Source of the DNA: Alteromonas sp. RKMC-009
Lineage (GTDB): Bacteria > Pseudomonadota > Gammaproteobacteria > Enterobacterales > Alteromonadaceae
DNA length: 64,000 nucleotides
Direction of reading: 5' to 3'
NCBI RefSeq assembly: GCF_003584565.2
Contig: NZ_CP031010.1
Span: 434,001-498,000 of the forward strand
Shown here: positions 49,014 to 58,314 of the stretch, piece by piece
Layout of the letters: every line of letters starts with the position of its first letter
Numbering within the stretch: the stretch's first letter is position 1
Program-made: the position numbers and the translations under genes
The notes under the pieces: model-generated
The model's input: only the letters and a program-made list of their open reading frames with translations
Told to the model about the DNA's origin: nothing
Databases searched by the model: none

Positions 49014-50972
49014 GTGTCTGTCCCGTGTCCGCTTTTAGTCTTAAAAATTAATTCCGATCAATACCTTCAGAGCAGAATATGGCAAGATGCCGGTCATGCT
49101 GTAAAACGTATTGATGCGGAGAATGCTGACATGGCTGTGGTTTTACCTCCAAAACCGGTATGGAACCAACTCATCAAATCGGGCTGTCGTGTATTTGTAG
49201 GCGGTAATGCCTCTGTACCTTATGCCCTCATTCAGGATCTTATCGATCACAGTACAGGCTTCAGTGACATTGAAATGGTGCACATGCTGGCGTTGGGCGA
49301 CACGCGCTGGGCAAAGGAGCAACACAGGCAACTGTTTAAAGTAAACACCTTTTTTATCGGTGGCGAAGAAGTACGCCGTGCTGTGGACGAAGGAAGGGCC
49401 GATTACACGCCGGTATTCTTATCTGAAATATCCAGCCTGTTTACTGACGGCACACTGCAACTGGATGCAGTGCTGGTAAACGTGAGTCCGCCGGATGAAC
49501 ACGGTTACTGCTCGTTAGGTGCATCGGTGGATATATGCATGTCGGCAGTCCGGCATTGCGATATCGTGATTGCGCAAATCAATGAGTCTGTTCCCCGCAC
49601 ATCAGGACATTCCTACATTCACATCAGTGAAATTACTGCATGTATTCAGGCGGACCAGGAGCTGGTTGAGGTAGCGCCGCCACCCATAGACAGCATTACC
49701 GAAAGGATTGGGCAATACGTGGCGATGCTGGTGGAAGACGGCTCAACCCTGCAATTCGGCATCGGTAAAATTCCCAGCGCCACATTAAAATACTTACTGC
49801 ATCATAAAGACCTGGGCATTCACAGTGAAATGCTCACAGACAGTATTATTGAAGTGATTGAATCCGGCGCGATTTCCAACCGGAAGAAAACTTTTCACCC
49901 TGGCAAAGTGGTGACCAGCTTTGCTATCGGTACCCGCAAATTATATGACTTTATTGATAACAACCCGCATATTGAGTTTTACCCCAGCAGTTATGTGAAT
50001 AAGCCTACCAACATCGCCAAAAACGACAAAATGGTAGCCATAAACAGTGCTCTTGAAGTGGATCTCACCGGACAGGTGGTGGCTGATTCCATTGGTTACG
50101 ATTTTTACAGCGGCATTGGCGGACAGGTTGATTTTGTCAGCGGCGCGTCTATGAGCAAAGGCGGCAAGCCCATCATTGCTTTGCCTTCTACGGCAAAGAA
50201 CGAAACGGTATCCCGTATAAAACCCTGTATCACAGAAGGGGCGGGCGTGGTGACCAGCCGGGGAAATGTACACTACGTGGTAACGGAATACGGCGTGGCG
50301 TCTTTGCGGGGTAAGAGTATCCGCGAGCGCGCCATGGAGCTTATCCGTGTGGCGCACCCGAAATTCCGGGGTCAGTTACTGGAAGAAGTCCGCAAGAATT
50401 ACTGGGTGCCCCATTATCAGGAAAAGTACCCGACGGATATTCCTGAACTGGGCGCGATTCAGTTACAGAAGCTGGTGATCCAGGGTGAAACCTATTATCT
50501 GCGGCCGCTGAATCCGGCAGATGAACGCCGTCTGCAGGAGTTTTTCTATTCCCACACGAAAGAGACGCTGCGCCTGCGTTACAACTATGACCCTAAGCAA
50601 ATGTCACGGGAGAAATCCTGTAATCTGGTGAGCGTGGATCAGCGCACTGATGCGGCGCTGTGCATTGTGCGTCAGGAAGGTTCGCGGATCACGATTCACG
50701 CGGTAGGCCGGTTCTACTTTAATCCTGAAGATAATTCCTGCGAAGCGGCATTTGTTACCCGTGAAAATCAGCAAGGGAAGGGCATGGCCAAGTTGCTCTT
50801 GTCCCGCCTGATTGATATCGCCAAAGCCAGAAAGATGCGTCGCATGCTGGCCTATGTGCGGGCTGAAAATAAGCCGATGATTGCGATTTTCGAGAATGCT
50901 AATTTTAAGCGCCTGTTTTCCAGTGATCCCAGCGATGTTGAACTGGAATTGAAACTGGAGGATGAAGCGTGA
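49014..50972 (+). CDS. Acetyl-CoA hydrolase/CoA-transferase fused to a GNAT acetyltransferase
   Basis: About 652 residues with a GTG start. Residues about 1-460 form a class I CoA-transferase / acetyl-CoA hydrolase domain: VSPPDEHGYCSLGASVD (about 158-175), FGIGKIPSATLKYL, and GIGGQVDFVSGASMSKGGKPIIALPSTAKN with the Glu-type loop TEYGVASLRGKS (about 422-433). Residues about 490-650 form a GNAT domain: YYLRPLNPADERRLQEFFYS, REKSCNLVSVD and ENQQGKGMAKLLLSRLIDIAKARKMRRMLAYV with the acetyl-CoA-binding Q/RxxGxA/G loop. The start may be internal, since upstream context is weak. It overlaps the deacetylase gene by four bases. The fusion could be a protein lysine acetyltransferase of the Pat type or a CoA-transferase controlled by acetylation. 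Confidence 0.88.
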   Translation: MSVPCPLLVLKINSDQYLQSRIWQDAGHAVKRIDAENADMAVVLPPKPVWNQLIKSGCRVFVGGNASVPYALIQDLIDHSTGFSDIEMVHMLALGDTRWAKEQHRQLFKVNTFFIGGEEVRRAVDEGRADYTPVFLSEISSLFTDGTLQLDAVLVNVSPPDEHGYCSLGASVDICMSAVRHCDIVIAQINESVPRTSGHSYIHISEITACIQADQELVEVAPPPIDSITERIGQYVAMLVEDGSTLQFGIGKIPSATLKYLLHHKDLGIHSEMLTDSIIEVIESGAISNRKKTFHPGKVVTSFAIGTRKLYDFIDNNPHIEFYPSSYVNKPTNIAKNDKMVAINSALEVDLTGQVVADSIGYDFYSGIGGQVDFVSGASMSKGGKPIIALPSTAKNETVSRIKPCITEGAGVVTSRGNVHYVVTEYGVASLRGKSIRERAMELIRVAHPKFRGQLLEEVRKNYWVPHYQEKYPTDIPELGAIQLQKLVIQGETYYLRPLNPADERRLQEFFYSHTKETLRLRYNYDPKQMSREKSCNLVSVDQRTDAALCIVRQEGSRITIHAVGRFYFNPEDNSCEAAFVTRENQQGKGMAKLLLSRLIDIAKARKMRRMLAYVRAENKPMIAIFENANFKRLFSSDPSDVELELKLEDEA

Positions 50973-51910
50973 CAGTGAGGATATTTCGCGGCAAGGACTG
51001 CCTGCATCATGATGTGGGGCATGACCATCCGGAGTCGCCGGACCGCTTGTATGCCATCGACGATCAGTTACTGGCGTCAGGTCTGGAAATGACCTGCCAG
51101 CATGCCGATGCCAAACCCTGTAAAAAGGAACATCTGGTCTTAGCCCATGACCCCTACTATGTCGACAGTATTTTTGAACGCTCGCCGAAAACGGGTCTGG
51201 TGTGGGTGGAAGACGATACCGGTATGACTCCCATTACGCTGAGCGCTGCGCTGTATGCTGCCGGTGCCGGTATAGACGCAGTAGACTGGGTAATGGACGG
51301 AGAAGACCGGCAGGCATTTTGTGCCGTGCGCCCGCCAGGTCACCACGCAGAATACGCATCGGCCATGGGATTCTGCCTGTTTAACAACATCGCTGTCGCC
51401 GCCCGTTACGCATTAAAGCATTATGATTTAAGCCGGGTAGCTATTGTCGATTTTGACGTACACCACGGTAATGGCACGGAGAATATTATTGCCGGTGATG
51501 AGCGCATTATGATGTGCTCATCGTTTCAGCACCCGTTCTATCCCCATAGCGGCGCACCGGTTTCTGCCAGCAACATTCTCGGTGTGCCACTGGACGCGGG
51601 AGCTACGGGTGAAGCATTCCGGGAAAAAGTGTCTTACTGGTTCGATGCACTGAAGAACTACAAACCCGAGCTGATCCTGATTTCTGCCGGGTTCGATGCC
51701 CATGCAGAAGACCACATGGCGCATTTACGCTTGCGGGAAGACGATTACAAGTGGATCTCCGCAGAACTGCGAAAAGTCGCTGACGCCTGCTGCCACGGCA
51801 GAATCGTGAGCACACTGGAAGGTGGCTACAACCACAGCGCCCTGGCCCGCTCCGTTGTCGCTCATATCAAGGGTTTACAGGGCGACGCTAACGAAACCGG
51901 CGGCGCGTGA
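50969..51910 (+). CDS. Histone-deacetylase-family protein (class II HDAC / AcuC-like)
   Basis: 313 residues, GTG start overlapping the upstream stop. Zinc and catalytic motifs are present: VRPPGHHAEYASAMGFCLFNNIAVAA (about 113-138), IVDFDVHHGNGTENI (about 155-169), SAGFDAHAEDHMAHLRL (about 231-247) and TLEGGYN near the C-terminus. It removes acetyl or other acyl groups from lysines or acetylated small amines. Tight coupling with a GNAT-bearing fusion suggests a reversible acylation pair. The substrate is not readable. Confidence 0.93.
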   Translation: MTVRIFRGKDCLHHDVGHDHPESPDRLYAIDDQLLASGLEMTCQHADAKPCKKEHLVLAHDPYYVDSIFERSPKTGLVWVEDDTGMTPITLSAALYAAGAGIDAVDWVMDGEDRQAFCAVRPPGHHAEYASAMGFCLFNNIAVAARYALKHYDLSRVAIVDFDVHHGNGTENIIAGDERIMMCSSFQHPFYPHSGAPVSASNILGVPLDAGATGEAFREKVSYWFDALKNYKPELILISAGFDAHAEDHMAHLRLREDDYKWISAELRKVADACCHGRIVSTLEGGYNHSALARSVVAHIKGLQGDANETGGA

Positions 51911-51914
51911 TCCT

Positions 51915-52160
51915 AATTAGCCGTGGTGGTCGTTTTCGCGAACGGGGGGAGGTGTTGCCTGCAAAACTTACTACGGCATGTGTTCGTATAGAGCCGCAGG
52001 GAGCAAAGTAACCCGCAAAACCGGTAAAGCCTGATTAACCGTGGTGGTCATTTTCGCGTGCGGGGAGAGAGGTTGCCTGCAAAACTCGCTGTAAATCCAT
52101 CCCTGGAAGCTCGGCAGCCGCATCCATGCGGCTGACGGTTTTGCAGGCAACCTCTCTCCC
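51915..52160. repeat. Hairpin repeat (copy 2) preceded by a solo arm copy
   Basis: A 23-base perfect inverted repeat (52063-52085 with 52138-52160, arm GGGAGAGAGGTTGCCTGCAA plus AAC) encloses a 52-base interior (52086-52137). That interior has a small hairpin (52115-52134) and is 43/52 identical to the interior of the 8.7 kb element. Upstream, 51915-51968 is a 46/54 copy of 52033-52086, the left flank and arm without an interior. The stretch lies between the deacetylase gene and the minus-strand DUF6436 gene and contains no gene. Confidence 0.85.
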
Positions 52161-52185
52161 TCTCGCTGGCACAGACTCCAGACAA

Positions 52186-52722
52186 TCAGCTTTTAACTGC
52201 GCAATAGCAGCCTTCGCCGGCTATGTTAAGCATTGCGCCGTTGAAATCCGGTTTTTGAACTTCTGCCGCGATAGTGGTGACCAGATCATCGCCGGTATAG
52301 CAGCCGAGTCCTGTTGCATAAGCACCCAGATACCGGAGCTGGTTTTTACTGTCGATGACTGCAACGGCGGGAAAGCTGGGGATTTCGGCGGCGAGGGATG
52401 AGTATTCGTTGATGTTCAGTGTTTTAAAAACATAACCATTATCCTGCAGCAGGTTTGTCAGCTCTTTCTGATGCTGCCGGCTCAGGGAATTGCAGAAGCA
52501 GGGCGTGTCTGCCTCGAAATGGACGATGGTGCCGGGAGTGATGCCTGCCTCTGCCATTTCAGAAACAAAACGTGTATCGAAGTCTTTGTCCTGCGAAGCG
52601 GACGTGAGGGTAAGGTCGGGATCGAAAGGGACTGTCTGATTACCGCCGTATACCCACAGACCGGTCATTAGTACGCAAAGCCAGGCAATCATCAACAGCC
52701 AGCTGGCTTTGCCCTTCATCAT
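52186..52722 (-). CDS. DUF6436-like membrane-anchored thioredoxin-fold protein
   Basis: 178 residues from ATG 52722; an adjacent ATG is at 52719. N-terminal membrane helix (about 6-26). The rest looks like a thioredoxin fold with a short CFCN motif after [10 protein letters not shown] (about residue 70) in place of a classical CXXC pair, and [29 protein letters not shown] (about 113-141). Two further Cys occur in [10 protein letters not shown] at the end. The DUF6436 assignment is from memory. The start overlaps the chemoreceptor stop, so it is coupled to that gene. Confidence 0.65.
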   Translation of the reverse strand: MMKGKASWLLMIAWLCVLMTGLWVYGGNQTVPFDPDLTLTSASQDKDFDTRFVSEMAEAGITPGTIVHFEADTPCFCNSLSRQHQKELTNLLQDNGYVFKTLNINEYSSLAAEIPSFPAVAVIDSKNQLRYLGAYATGLGCYTGDDLVTTIAAEVQKPDFNGAMLNIAGEGCYCAVKS

Positions 52723-54200
52723 ACGCTGAATTTCTGTATGGCTGCCTGCATGTCCCTGCACAGTGAAGAAAGTTGTACTACCTGTTGCTCAAGTTGCGCT
52801 GCTGTGGCGGCTTCTTCCTGAGATAGTTCGTGCATTTTCGCCGTACTTTCCGCAATAGACTGGGAAGCGGCTTCCTGTTCAACGGCAGAACTTGCCACTT
52901 CAGTCATGTGCTCAGAGGCCGACGTAATTTGTTCTTCAATTTCAGACATGGCTGAGCTGGCATTGGAGGAATCTTCTACAGCCTTGTCTACCAGAGTAAT
53001 ACAGGTCTGCATCTGCTCCACGGAGCTGGCGGTACTGGCAACTAACTGTTCGGTAATGGTGGTGATTTCATCCGCACTTTCTTTCGAGCGGATTGCCAGC
53101 GTGCGAACTTCGTCTGCTACTACAGCGAAACCGCGACCATGTTCGCCGGCACGGGCGGACTCAATTGCCGCGTTCAGGGCCAGCAGGTTTGTTTGCTCGG
53201 CTACCGCGGTGATAGAGCGCATGGCATCTGAAATGTTACTACACCGTTCATTGAGTTCGGCATTGGTTTTTGCTGCCTGAGTCAGCACACTCTTAAGCGA
53301 AGCGATGGAGCTTGCCGTTGCATCTATGGCTTGCTTGGAATCGCCGGTGAGTGAGGAAGCCTGACTGGTTTTATCGTTGGCAAGCTGGGTTCTTTCTGTC
53401 GTCAGTTGCATCGACACTGCAATTTCTTCAGACGCGGATGAAACGCTGCTGACCTCATTGGCACTTTCGGCACTGGTACGGCTCAGTTCTACCGTAGCTG
53501 ACTTTATCACTTCACTGGACGAGGCTACTTTGTCTGTTAACTGGCGGGCATTGGCCACCAGAGACTTAATTTGCATGAGCAAATCAGCAAACTGACTGAT
53601 GCCTTTGTTGTCCTGCGGGATTTTAATAGTCAGGTCAATGCGGTCCCTTTGTGCGAGAACCTGAGACACTGTATTACTGAGGGCAAACGCATTGACGCCT
53701 TCGTCGTGGGAGCGTTTGGCAACATACATAAGCGCCACACATTCAGCAATAGCGAACAGGGCATGTAAAACCAGAATGAAGAAAGTGATGTGCCCTTCTT
53801 CAAAGATGAAAACACCCGCTCCCTGAGTCTGCAGTACGAAGAAGCCGATGTGATGAACCGCTACAACGGCGGTAGCAATGCCAATTACCAGCCAGTCCCG
53901 GAATACAACCAGGATGGCCAGAAGAACGAAAATTTCGAAGTGCCACTCAATGAGACCAAAGGTCTGGTTGATGTGCAGCGCTGTCATCAACTGCACGGCA
54001 ATAGCGATTGTCGCCCGGCTTAGCAGAGAGCCCGGTTGGGTAAAACTGAAAAACAGCGGCAGTGCAATAATAGGTAAACCGAAGATAAAGGCGGGTAACA
54101 GTTCGCCGGTGTAAAAACCGATTGCAACAGCAAGCGCAAACTGCACGGGCAATATAATGCGAAAGATCCTGTGACCGTCAAGAATCCAGGGATATTGCAT
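52719..54200 (-). CDS. Methyl-accepting chemotaxis protein with multi-helix membrane sensor
   Basis: 493 residues. Five or six N-terminal membrane helices (about 15-165) replace the usual periplasmic ligand domain. They contain [20 protein letters not shown] and VAVHHIGFF, histidine-bearing segments that might bind a metal or small ligand. A HAMP-less linker then leads to a signalling domain with the hairpin tip [42 protein letters not shown] (about 320-361). It signals to CheA. It overlaps the DUF6436 gene. Confidence 0.9.
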   Translation of the reverse strand: MQYPWILDGHRIFRIILPVQFALAVAIGFYTGELLPAFIFGLPIIALPLFFSFTQPGSLLSRATIAIAVQLMTALHINQTFGLIEWHFEIFVLLAILVVFRDWLVIGIATAVVAVHHIGFFVLQTQGAGVFIFEEGHITFFILVLHALFAIAECVALMYVAKRSHDEGVNAFALSNTVSQVLAQRDRIDLTIKIPQDNKGISQFADLLMQIKSLVANARQLTDKVASSSEVIKSATVELSRTSAESANEVSSVSSASEEIAVSMQLTTERTQLANDKTSQASSLTGDSKQAIDATASSIASLKSVLTQAAKTNAELNERCSNISDAMRSITAVAEQTNLLALNAAIESARAGEHGRGFAVVADEVRTLAIRSKESADEITTITEQLVASTASSVEQMQTCITLVDKAVEDSSNASSAMSEIEEQITSASEHMTEVASSAVEQEAASQSIAESTAKMHELSQEEAATAAQLEQQVVQLSSLCRDMQAAIQKFSV

Positions 54201-54359
54201 GGGGCGTCCTCAATGTAACTATCTACGCACTGAGTATAGGTCAACTTTCTGTCAACGATGTGCGCCAGATCAAATTAATGCATAGCATAGTACGCATATG
54301 TGCACTGCTCCATGGCACTTTTGTCTAATCAGGCGCAATTGTCGTTTAAATTGTTCGTA

Positions 54360-55325
54360 TTACAGCCACCGCTTCCACAGCATCGCAATCAGCATAACCA
54401 CGGCCAGTCCGCCCATTGCACTCATTAACAGGGTAAACGCGCCCGGAGATTCTGTCCCCGGCAGTCCTGCCACATTCATGCCGAATACACCGGTAAGAAA
54501 AGACAGTGGCAGGAAGATGGCGGTGACCATGGACAGTACATACATTCGCATCCCTTGCTGGTCAGCAATCCGGTTTCTCAACTCATCTTGCAGAACAACA
54601 GCCCGTTCGCGGGCTAAATCCAGGTCCTCGACATAGCGGGCTATGCGGTCAGTTTGCTCCCGTAAAAAGAATGCCTGGTCTTGCTCAAGAAATCCTGAGA
54701 AACGGAACAGGGTGTCCAGCGCGTCCCGCTGTGGTGCCAGAAAGCGCCGGATTGTCGCTGCCTGCCGGCGCAGGTCTGCGAGACTTTGACGGTCCTGTTT
54801 GTTCAGTGAAATATCCTCTTCAAAAGCGATCAGTGCTTCATCAATTTCGTCAACAGCATCGTGAATACGATCAGCAATACGCATCACCAGATCGAGAAGT
54901 AAATCTGACGGGGAGGTAGGCGCATTGCCTGATGTCACATCGTCCTGAAGGTTTTGCACCGATAGCAGGCGGCGGTCTTTCCGGCGGGCAGTGACGATAA
55001 GGTTTTTCTCACACCAGATCCGTAATGACACCATGTCTTCCGGGTCAGCATCGGGGTTTTTATTGATTCCCCTGAGGTATATCAGCACGCCATGATCCAG
55101 CTGCATAGCCCTCGGGCGGGTTTCCGGTGCGCACAGTGCATCACTGATGGCACTGGTTACTGATAAATCTGCCAGAATAGACGCTGAGTCCGGGGCGTCA
55201 CTTTGTACGTGCACCCATTTGTATTCATCAGGCTGGCAGGGCTTTGTCAGCTCGCTTTGCTCAAGCGCCCGGGCGTGGCCGTCTGCTGAAATAATATAGG
55301 CGGTTAAAAATGCTGTACCCGTCAT
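54360..55325 (-). CDS. ZntB-like CorA-family transporter
   Basis: 321 residues. A cytoplasmic alpha/beta N-domain with a long helical stalk (about 150-255), then two C-terminal membrane helices (about 262-282 and 295-315) with the family GMN motif between them (GVFGMNVAGLPG, about 283). The GMN followed by AGLPG resembles ZntB (zinc) more than CorA (magnesium). The transported ion is not provable from sequence. Confidence 0.88.
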   Translation of the reverse strand: MTGTAFLTAYIISADGHARALEQSELTKPCQPDEYKWVHVQSDAPDSASILADLSVTSAISDALCAPETRPRAMQLDHGVLIYLRGINKNPDADPEDMVSLRIWCEKNLIVTARRKDRRLLSVQNLQDDVTSGNAPTSPSDLLLDLVMRIADRIHDAVDEIDEALIAFEEDISLNKQDRQSLADLRRQAATIRRFLAPQRDALDTLFRFSGFLEQDQAFFLREQTDRIARYVEDLDLARERAVVLQDELRNRIADQQGMRMYVLSMVTAIFLPLSFLTGVFGMNVAGLPGTESPGAFTLLMSAMGGLAVVMLIAMLWKRWL

Positions 55326-55401
55326 AATATGGGCTCCCTGTGCTGCGTTAATTTTTGCGACTGTGTTAAAGTAGCGCGAGCTAAATTTACCACGAGGTCT
55401 T

Positions 55402-55920
55402 ATGCGTAATCTAACCCGTTTCTCCTTTGCGTTAACTGTAGCAATGATGTTTTTTGTTACGCAGGCACAGGCATTTACGTTTCGTTTGTCTCAGCAGGAC
55501 CTGAATCAGGTCGTGCGGATGACCTTTCCGCAAACACAGTATTACCAGGATATGAAGGTTGTTATCAGCGACCCGTCATTGTTTCTGCAAGCCAATAATA
55601 ACGTGGCTGTAGAAGTGAATTTGCTGGGTACGCAGGGCGGTCAGAAGATGGAAGCGGCAGCCAGATTAAGTGGTGAGCTGTTTTATGACGGCAGTAAAGG
55701 CGAGTTGCAAATCATCCGTCCCAAACTGGATGATTTTAACGTGTTGAGCAGCACACTGGATAACGAGAAGGACATCCTGCGCTGGGCTGAACAGCTTAAA
55801 GGGCAGTCTGCACCGGTGATCCTGCTGGTGAATTTTAAAGATCTGAACCTGTCCATACTGGGTAACCGTTTGCCACGGGATATGCGGGTGGAAAGTGGTC
55901 AACTGGTTATAGAATTTTAA
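55402..55920 (+). CDS. DUF1439-family exported protein (YceB-like)
   Basis: 172 residues with a signal peptide (about 1-24, ending AQA) and no lipobox cysteine, unlike E. coli YceB. FRLSQQDLNQVVRMTFPQTQYYQDMKVVISDPSLFL (about 27-62) is the DUF1439 core. The function is unknown, possibly in lipid handling given the fold family. It lies 20 bases upstream of the ATP-grasp gene. Confidence 0.8.
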   Translation: MRNLTRFSFALTVAMMFFVTQAQAFTFRLSQQDLNQVVRMTFPQTQYYQDMKVVISDPSLFLQANNNVAVEVNLLGTQGGQKMEAAARLSGELFYDGSKGELQIIRPKLDDFNVLSSTLDNEKDILRWAEQLKGQSAPVILLVNFKDLNLSILGNRLPRDMRVESGQLVIEF

Positions 55921-55940
55921 TCTGTCCGGACGGAGTAGTT

Positions 55941-56816
55941 ATGTCTGTGATTGCTTTCCTTTCAATGGATACGTCGGCCCTTGAAGATTTCTTCGTTTAC
56001 GATGAAATGCTTATCCCTCATTTCAACGCACATGGCTACGATGTTGAAACCATTGCCTGGCGGGATGAATCCGTGGACTGGAACAGATTTAGCCATGTGA
56101 TTGTGAGAAGTCCCTGGGATTATCAGCAGGATCCCGACGGGTTTATTGCGTGCCTTGAGCGCATTGAAGCTTCACAGGCCACGCTACACAACCCGTTGTC
56201 ACTCATGAAGTGGAACATTGAAAAAACGTATCTGCAGTCGCTGGAAAGTCAGGGCGTACCGGTGGTGCCCACAAGTTGGGCAGACTCTTTTTCGGCAGAC
56301 TGGTTTATTGAGCAATTTGTAGTATTCAAAACAGACGAACTGGTGATCAAACCGGCGCTGAGCGCCAATGCTGACGATACGTTTCGCATTCATCGCGGTG
56401 ATGCAGCAGACTATACCGCTCAACTGAATGAGCTTTTTCACAACCGCAAGTTGATGGTGCAGCCTTTTTTACAAAGTGTCACCGGCGAGGGTGAGTACTC
56501 ACTCTTTTACTTTGGCGGGCAGTACAGTCACACGTTGTTAAAGCAACCAAAGGCGGGCGACTTCAGGGTACAGGAAGAACACGGTGGCAGGTTATCCGCT
56601 TTTACCCCTGATGGTGACATGCTAAGTGTTTGTGAAGCAGCACTCAATGCTATGCCTGACTGCTATCTGTATGCGAGAGTCGACCTTATCCGGACTGATA
56701 CAGGCTGGGCAATTATGGAGCTGGAACTCATTGAGCCATCGCTCTATTTTAATATTGATGAATCCTCCGCCGCCCGTTTTGTTGATGTGTTTGTAAGCCG
56801 TCACGGTAAAGGCTGA
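55941..56816 (+). CDS. ATP-grasp family enzyme (RimK/DcsG-like)
   Basis: 291 residues. N-terminal pre-ATP-grasp part (about 1-95, HVIVRSPWDYQQDP), then an ATP-grasp core with VIKPALSANADDTFRI (about 135-150), MVQPFLQSVTGEGEYSLFYFGGQYSHTLLKQPKAGDFRVQEEHGG (about 173-217) and the Mg-binding end WAIMELELIEPSLYF. It is similar to hypothetical proteins related to glutathione-synthetase-like ligases. It should join a carboxylate and an amine with ATP; the substrates are unknown. It follows the DUF1439 gene closely. Confidence 0.82.
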   Translation: MSVIAFLSMDTSALEDFFVYDEMLIPHFNAHGYDVETIAWRDESVDWNRFSHVIVRSPWDYQQDPDGFIACLERIEASQATLHNPLSLMKWNIEKTYLQSLESQGVPVVPTSWADSFSADWFIEQFVVFKTDELVIKPALSANADDTFRIHRGDAADYTAQLNELFHNRKLMVQPFLQSVTGEGEYSLFYFGGQYSHTLLKQPKAGDFRVQEEHGGRLSAFTPDGDMLSVCEAALNAMPDCYLYARVDLIRTDTGWAIMELELIEPSLYFNIDESSAARFVDVFVSRHGKG

Positions 56817-56823
56817 AGGAAAC

Positions 56824-56852
56824 AAAAAGGGCTGCAGCCGGACTGAGCCCTT
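56824..56852 (-). terminator. Terminator after the DUF3300 gene
   Basis: Stem AAGGGCT (56827-56833) and AGCCCTT (56846-56852). On the minus strand it is followed by TTTGTTT, fitting termination of the DUF3300 gene. It may also serve the convergent ATP-grasp gene. Confidence 0.7.
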
Positions 56853-56869
56853 ATTAATAAAACGCGGCG

Positions 56870-58195
56870 TTAATCTTTGTCCCGCATTCTTGCGCCGTTA
56901 CTTACTTTCTCCCGGCTTTGCTGATGATATTGCGGCCGTGGAGCAGGTTGTTGGCGGGAGACATTATTTTTCCCCGCATACTGATTTCTGCTTGCGGCTG
57001 CGTCTCTGCCATTTCCCTGTGCGTTATAACTGTTCTGAGCCCTGTACTGTTTAACCTGACGGTCCTGCTGTACCGGCTGCGTGTAGCGTTTTACGTCCGG
57101 TGACTGGCGTACAATGTTGTTAGTTTCCGGCCCTTTGGCCCGTGGCTCAATTTGACGGTATTGCTTGTCCGGAGTACTGCGCTTATCTGTTTCATTGCCG
57201 GAATAGCGTTTCACATGTTTCTGATTGACCGGCTCCTGTCTGTTAACAACAGAGCGGCTTACTACTGCAGGCGCGCTGCGGGGAGAACTGTTGTAGTCCA
57301 CTTTATGCCTCACAGGCCTTGCGTCATTGATGTAACGGGTGTCTTTCGTGCTGACCACGCGGTCTGAATAGCGCACCCGGCGATGCTCTGCACTATGTTG
57401 CCATGGCTGATAATCGCGGCTGTAAGAGCGCTTGATGTCACTACCATAGTAAAAGCGTTTCACCGGCCGGCGGGTAACAATCACATGGCGATCGTGCCAG
57501 CTGATACCGCCGAAATAGAAGGTAGTAGACAGCCGGATCCCGGGATTCCAGTAGAATGACGCGGTTTGATGGTAGTGAACAGGGTGATGCCAGTACACAG
57601 GGGCGATGGCCGGATGCCACCAGTTGCCGTAAACCACCCGTGTATCGTAGTAGGGAACATACACAATTTCTTTGCGTACCGGTTCAATAACAATCACTTC
57701 GCGGTCACGCTCAATGCGCTGATATTCATTGTTTATCAATGTGCCGGCATTCAGTGCGTGCTGACGCAATACCTGAACTCTTGCCAGAACGCGGCTTTGA
57801 CTGATTAGTACATTGTCGCCAAGGGCCTGTAGCCAGTCGAGATCGTTGCTTAATGTATGCAGTATGTCGCTGAAAGGTACGATTGCTTTAACACTGGGAT
57901 CCCAGTTGAAATCTTCAATTGCCTCTTCCACTTCCTCACTGTCCATTTCTGCATGATCCTGACGCCAGCGGTCAGCAGCCACCACTTCCAGAGGGTAAGT
58001 AGATGCAATGAGAATGTGAGTAAGAATGGTGTCCGGATAGAGGGCAACCGGCGCCAGCAAACTGTCGAGTTCAGCGTCGGTATAGGCCGCGTTCTGCTGC
58101 TGTATCTGCTGTGTTTCAGCACTGAGTGCTGTGGATGGCAGTATCAGGGCTCCGGCAGCCAGAGAAGCGATAACGGCAAAGGTAACAGGTTTCAT
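56870..58195 (-). CDS. DUF3300-family exported protein
   Basis: 441 residues from ATG 58195 (GGAG 5-6 bases upstream). Signal peptide about 1-26. DUF3300 core (about 40-190: SLLAPVALYPDTILTHILIASTYPLEVVAADRW, SVKAIVPFSDILHTLSNDLDWLQALGDNVL). Then a His/Trp/Tyr-rich stretch (WWHPAIAPVYWHHPVHYHQ, about 215-235) and a long basic, Gln/Arg/Ser-rich low-complexity tail (about 270-441). An envelope protein of unknown function; the His-rich part could bind metal. Confidence 0.87.
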   Translation of the reverse strand: MKPVTFAVIASLAAGALILPSTALSAETQQIQQQNAAYTDAELDSLLAPVALYPDTILTHILIASTYPLEVVAADRWRQDHAEMDSEEVEEAIEDFNWDPSVKAIVPFSDILHTLSNDLDWLQALGDNVLISQSRVLARVQVLRQHALNAGTLINNEYQRIERDREVIVIEPVRKEIVYVPYYDTRVVYGNWWHPAIAPVYWHHPVHYHQTASFYWNPGIRLSTTFYFGGISWHDRHVIVTRRPVKRFYYGSDIKRSYSRDYQPWQHSAEHRRVRYSDRVVSTKDTRYINDARPVRHKVDYNSSPRSAPAVVSRSVVNRQEPVNQKHVKRYSGNETDKRSTPDKQYRQIEPRAKGPETNNIVRQSPDVKRYTQPVQQDRQVKQYRAQNSYNAQGNGRDAAASRNQYAGKNNVSRQQPAPRPQYHQQSREKVSNGARMRDKD

Positions 58196-58270
58196 AGTCA
58201 CTCCGTTATTCCGCAAAATATCACGGAATGTAGTCAGTATATGAAACGTTATAGCCGGTTATACATTAAC

Positions 58271-58308
58271 CAAACCTGAACCAATCCGTTACGGGTGGTT
58301 CAGGTTTG
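58271..58308 (-). terminator. Stem-loop after ribA
   Basis: A 13-base perfect stem, CAAACCTGAACCA (58271-58283) and TGGTTCAGGTTTG (58296-58308), directly after ribA on the minus strand. Only a few T residues follow, so termination strength is uncertain. Confidence 0.65.
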
Positions 58309-58314
58309 TCAGAA

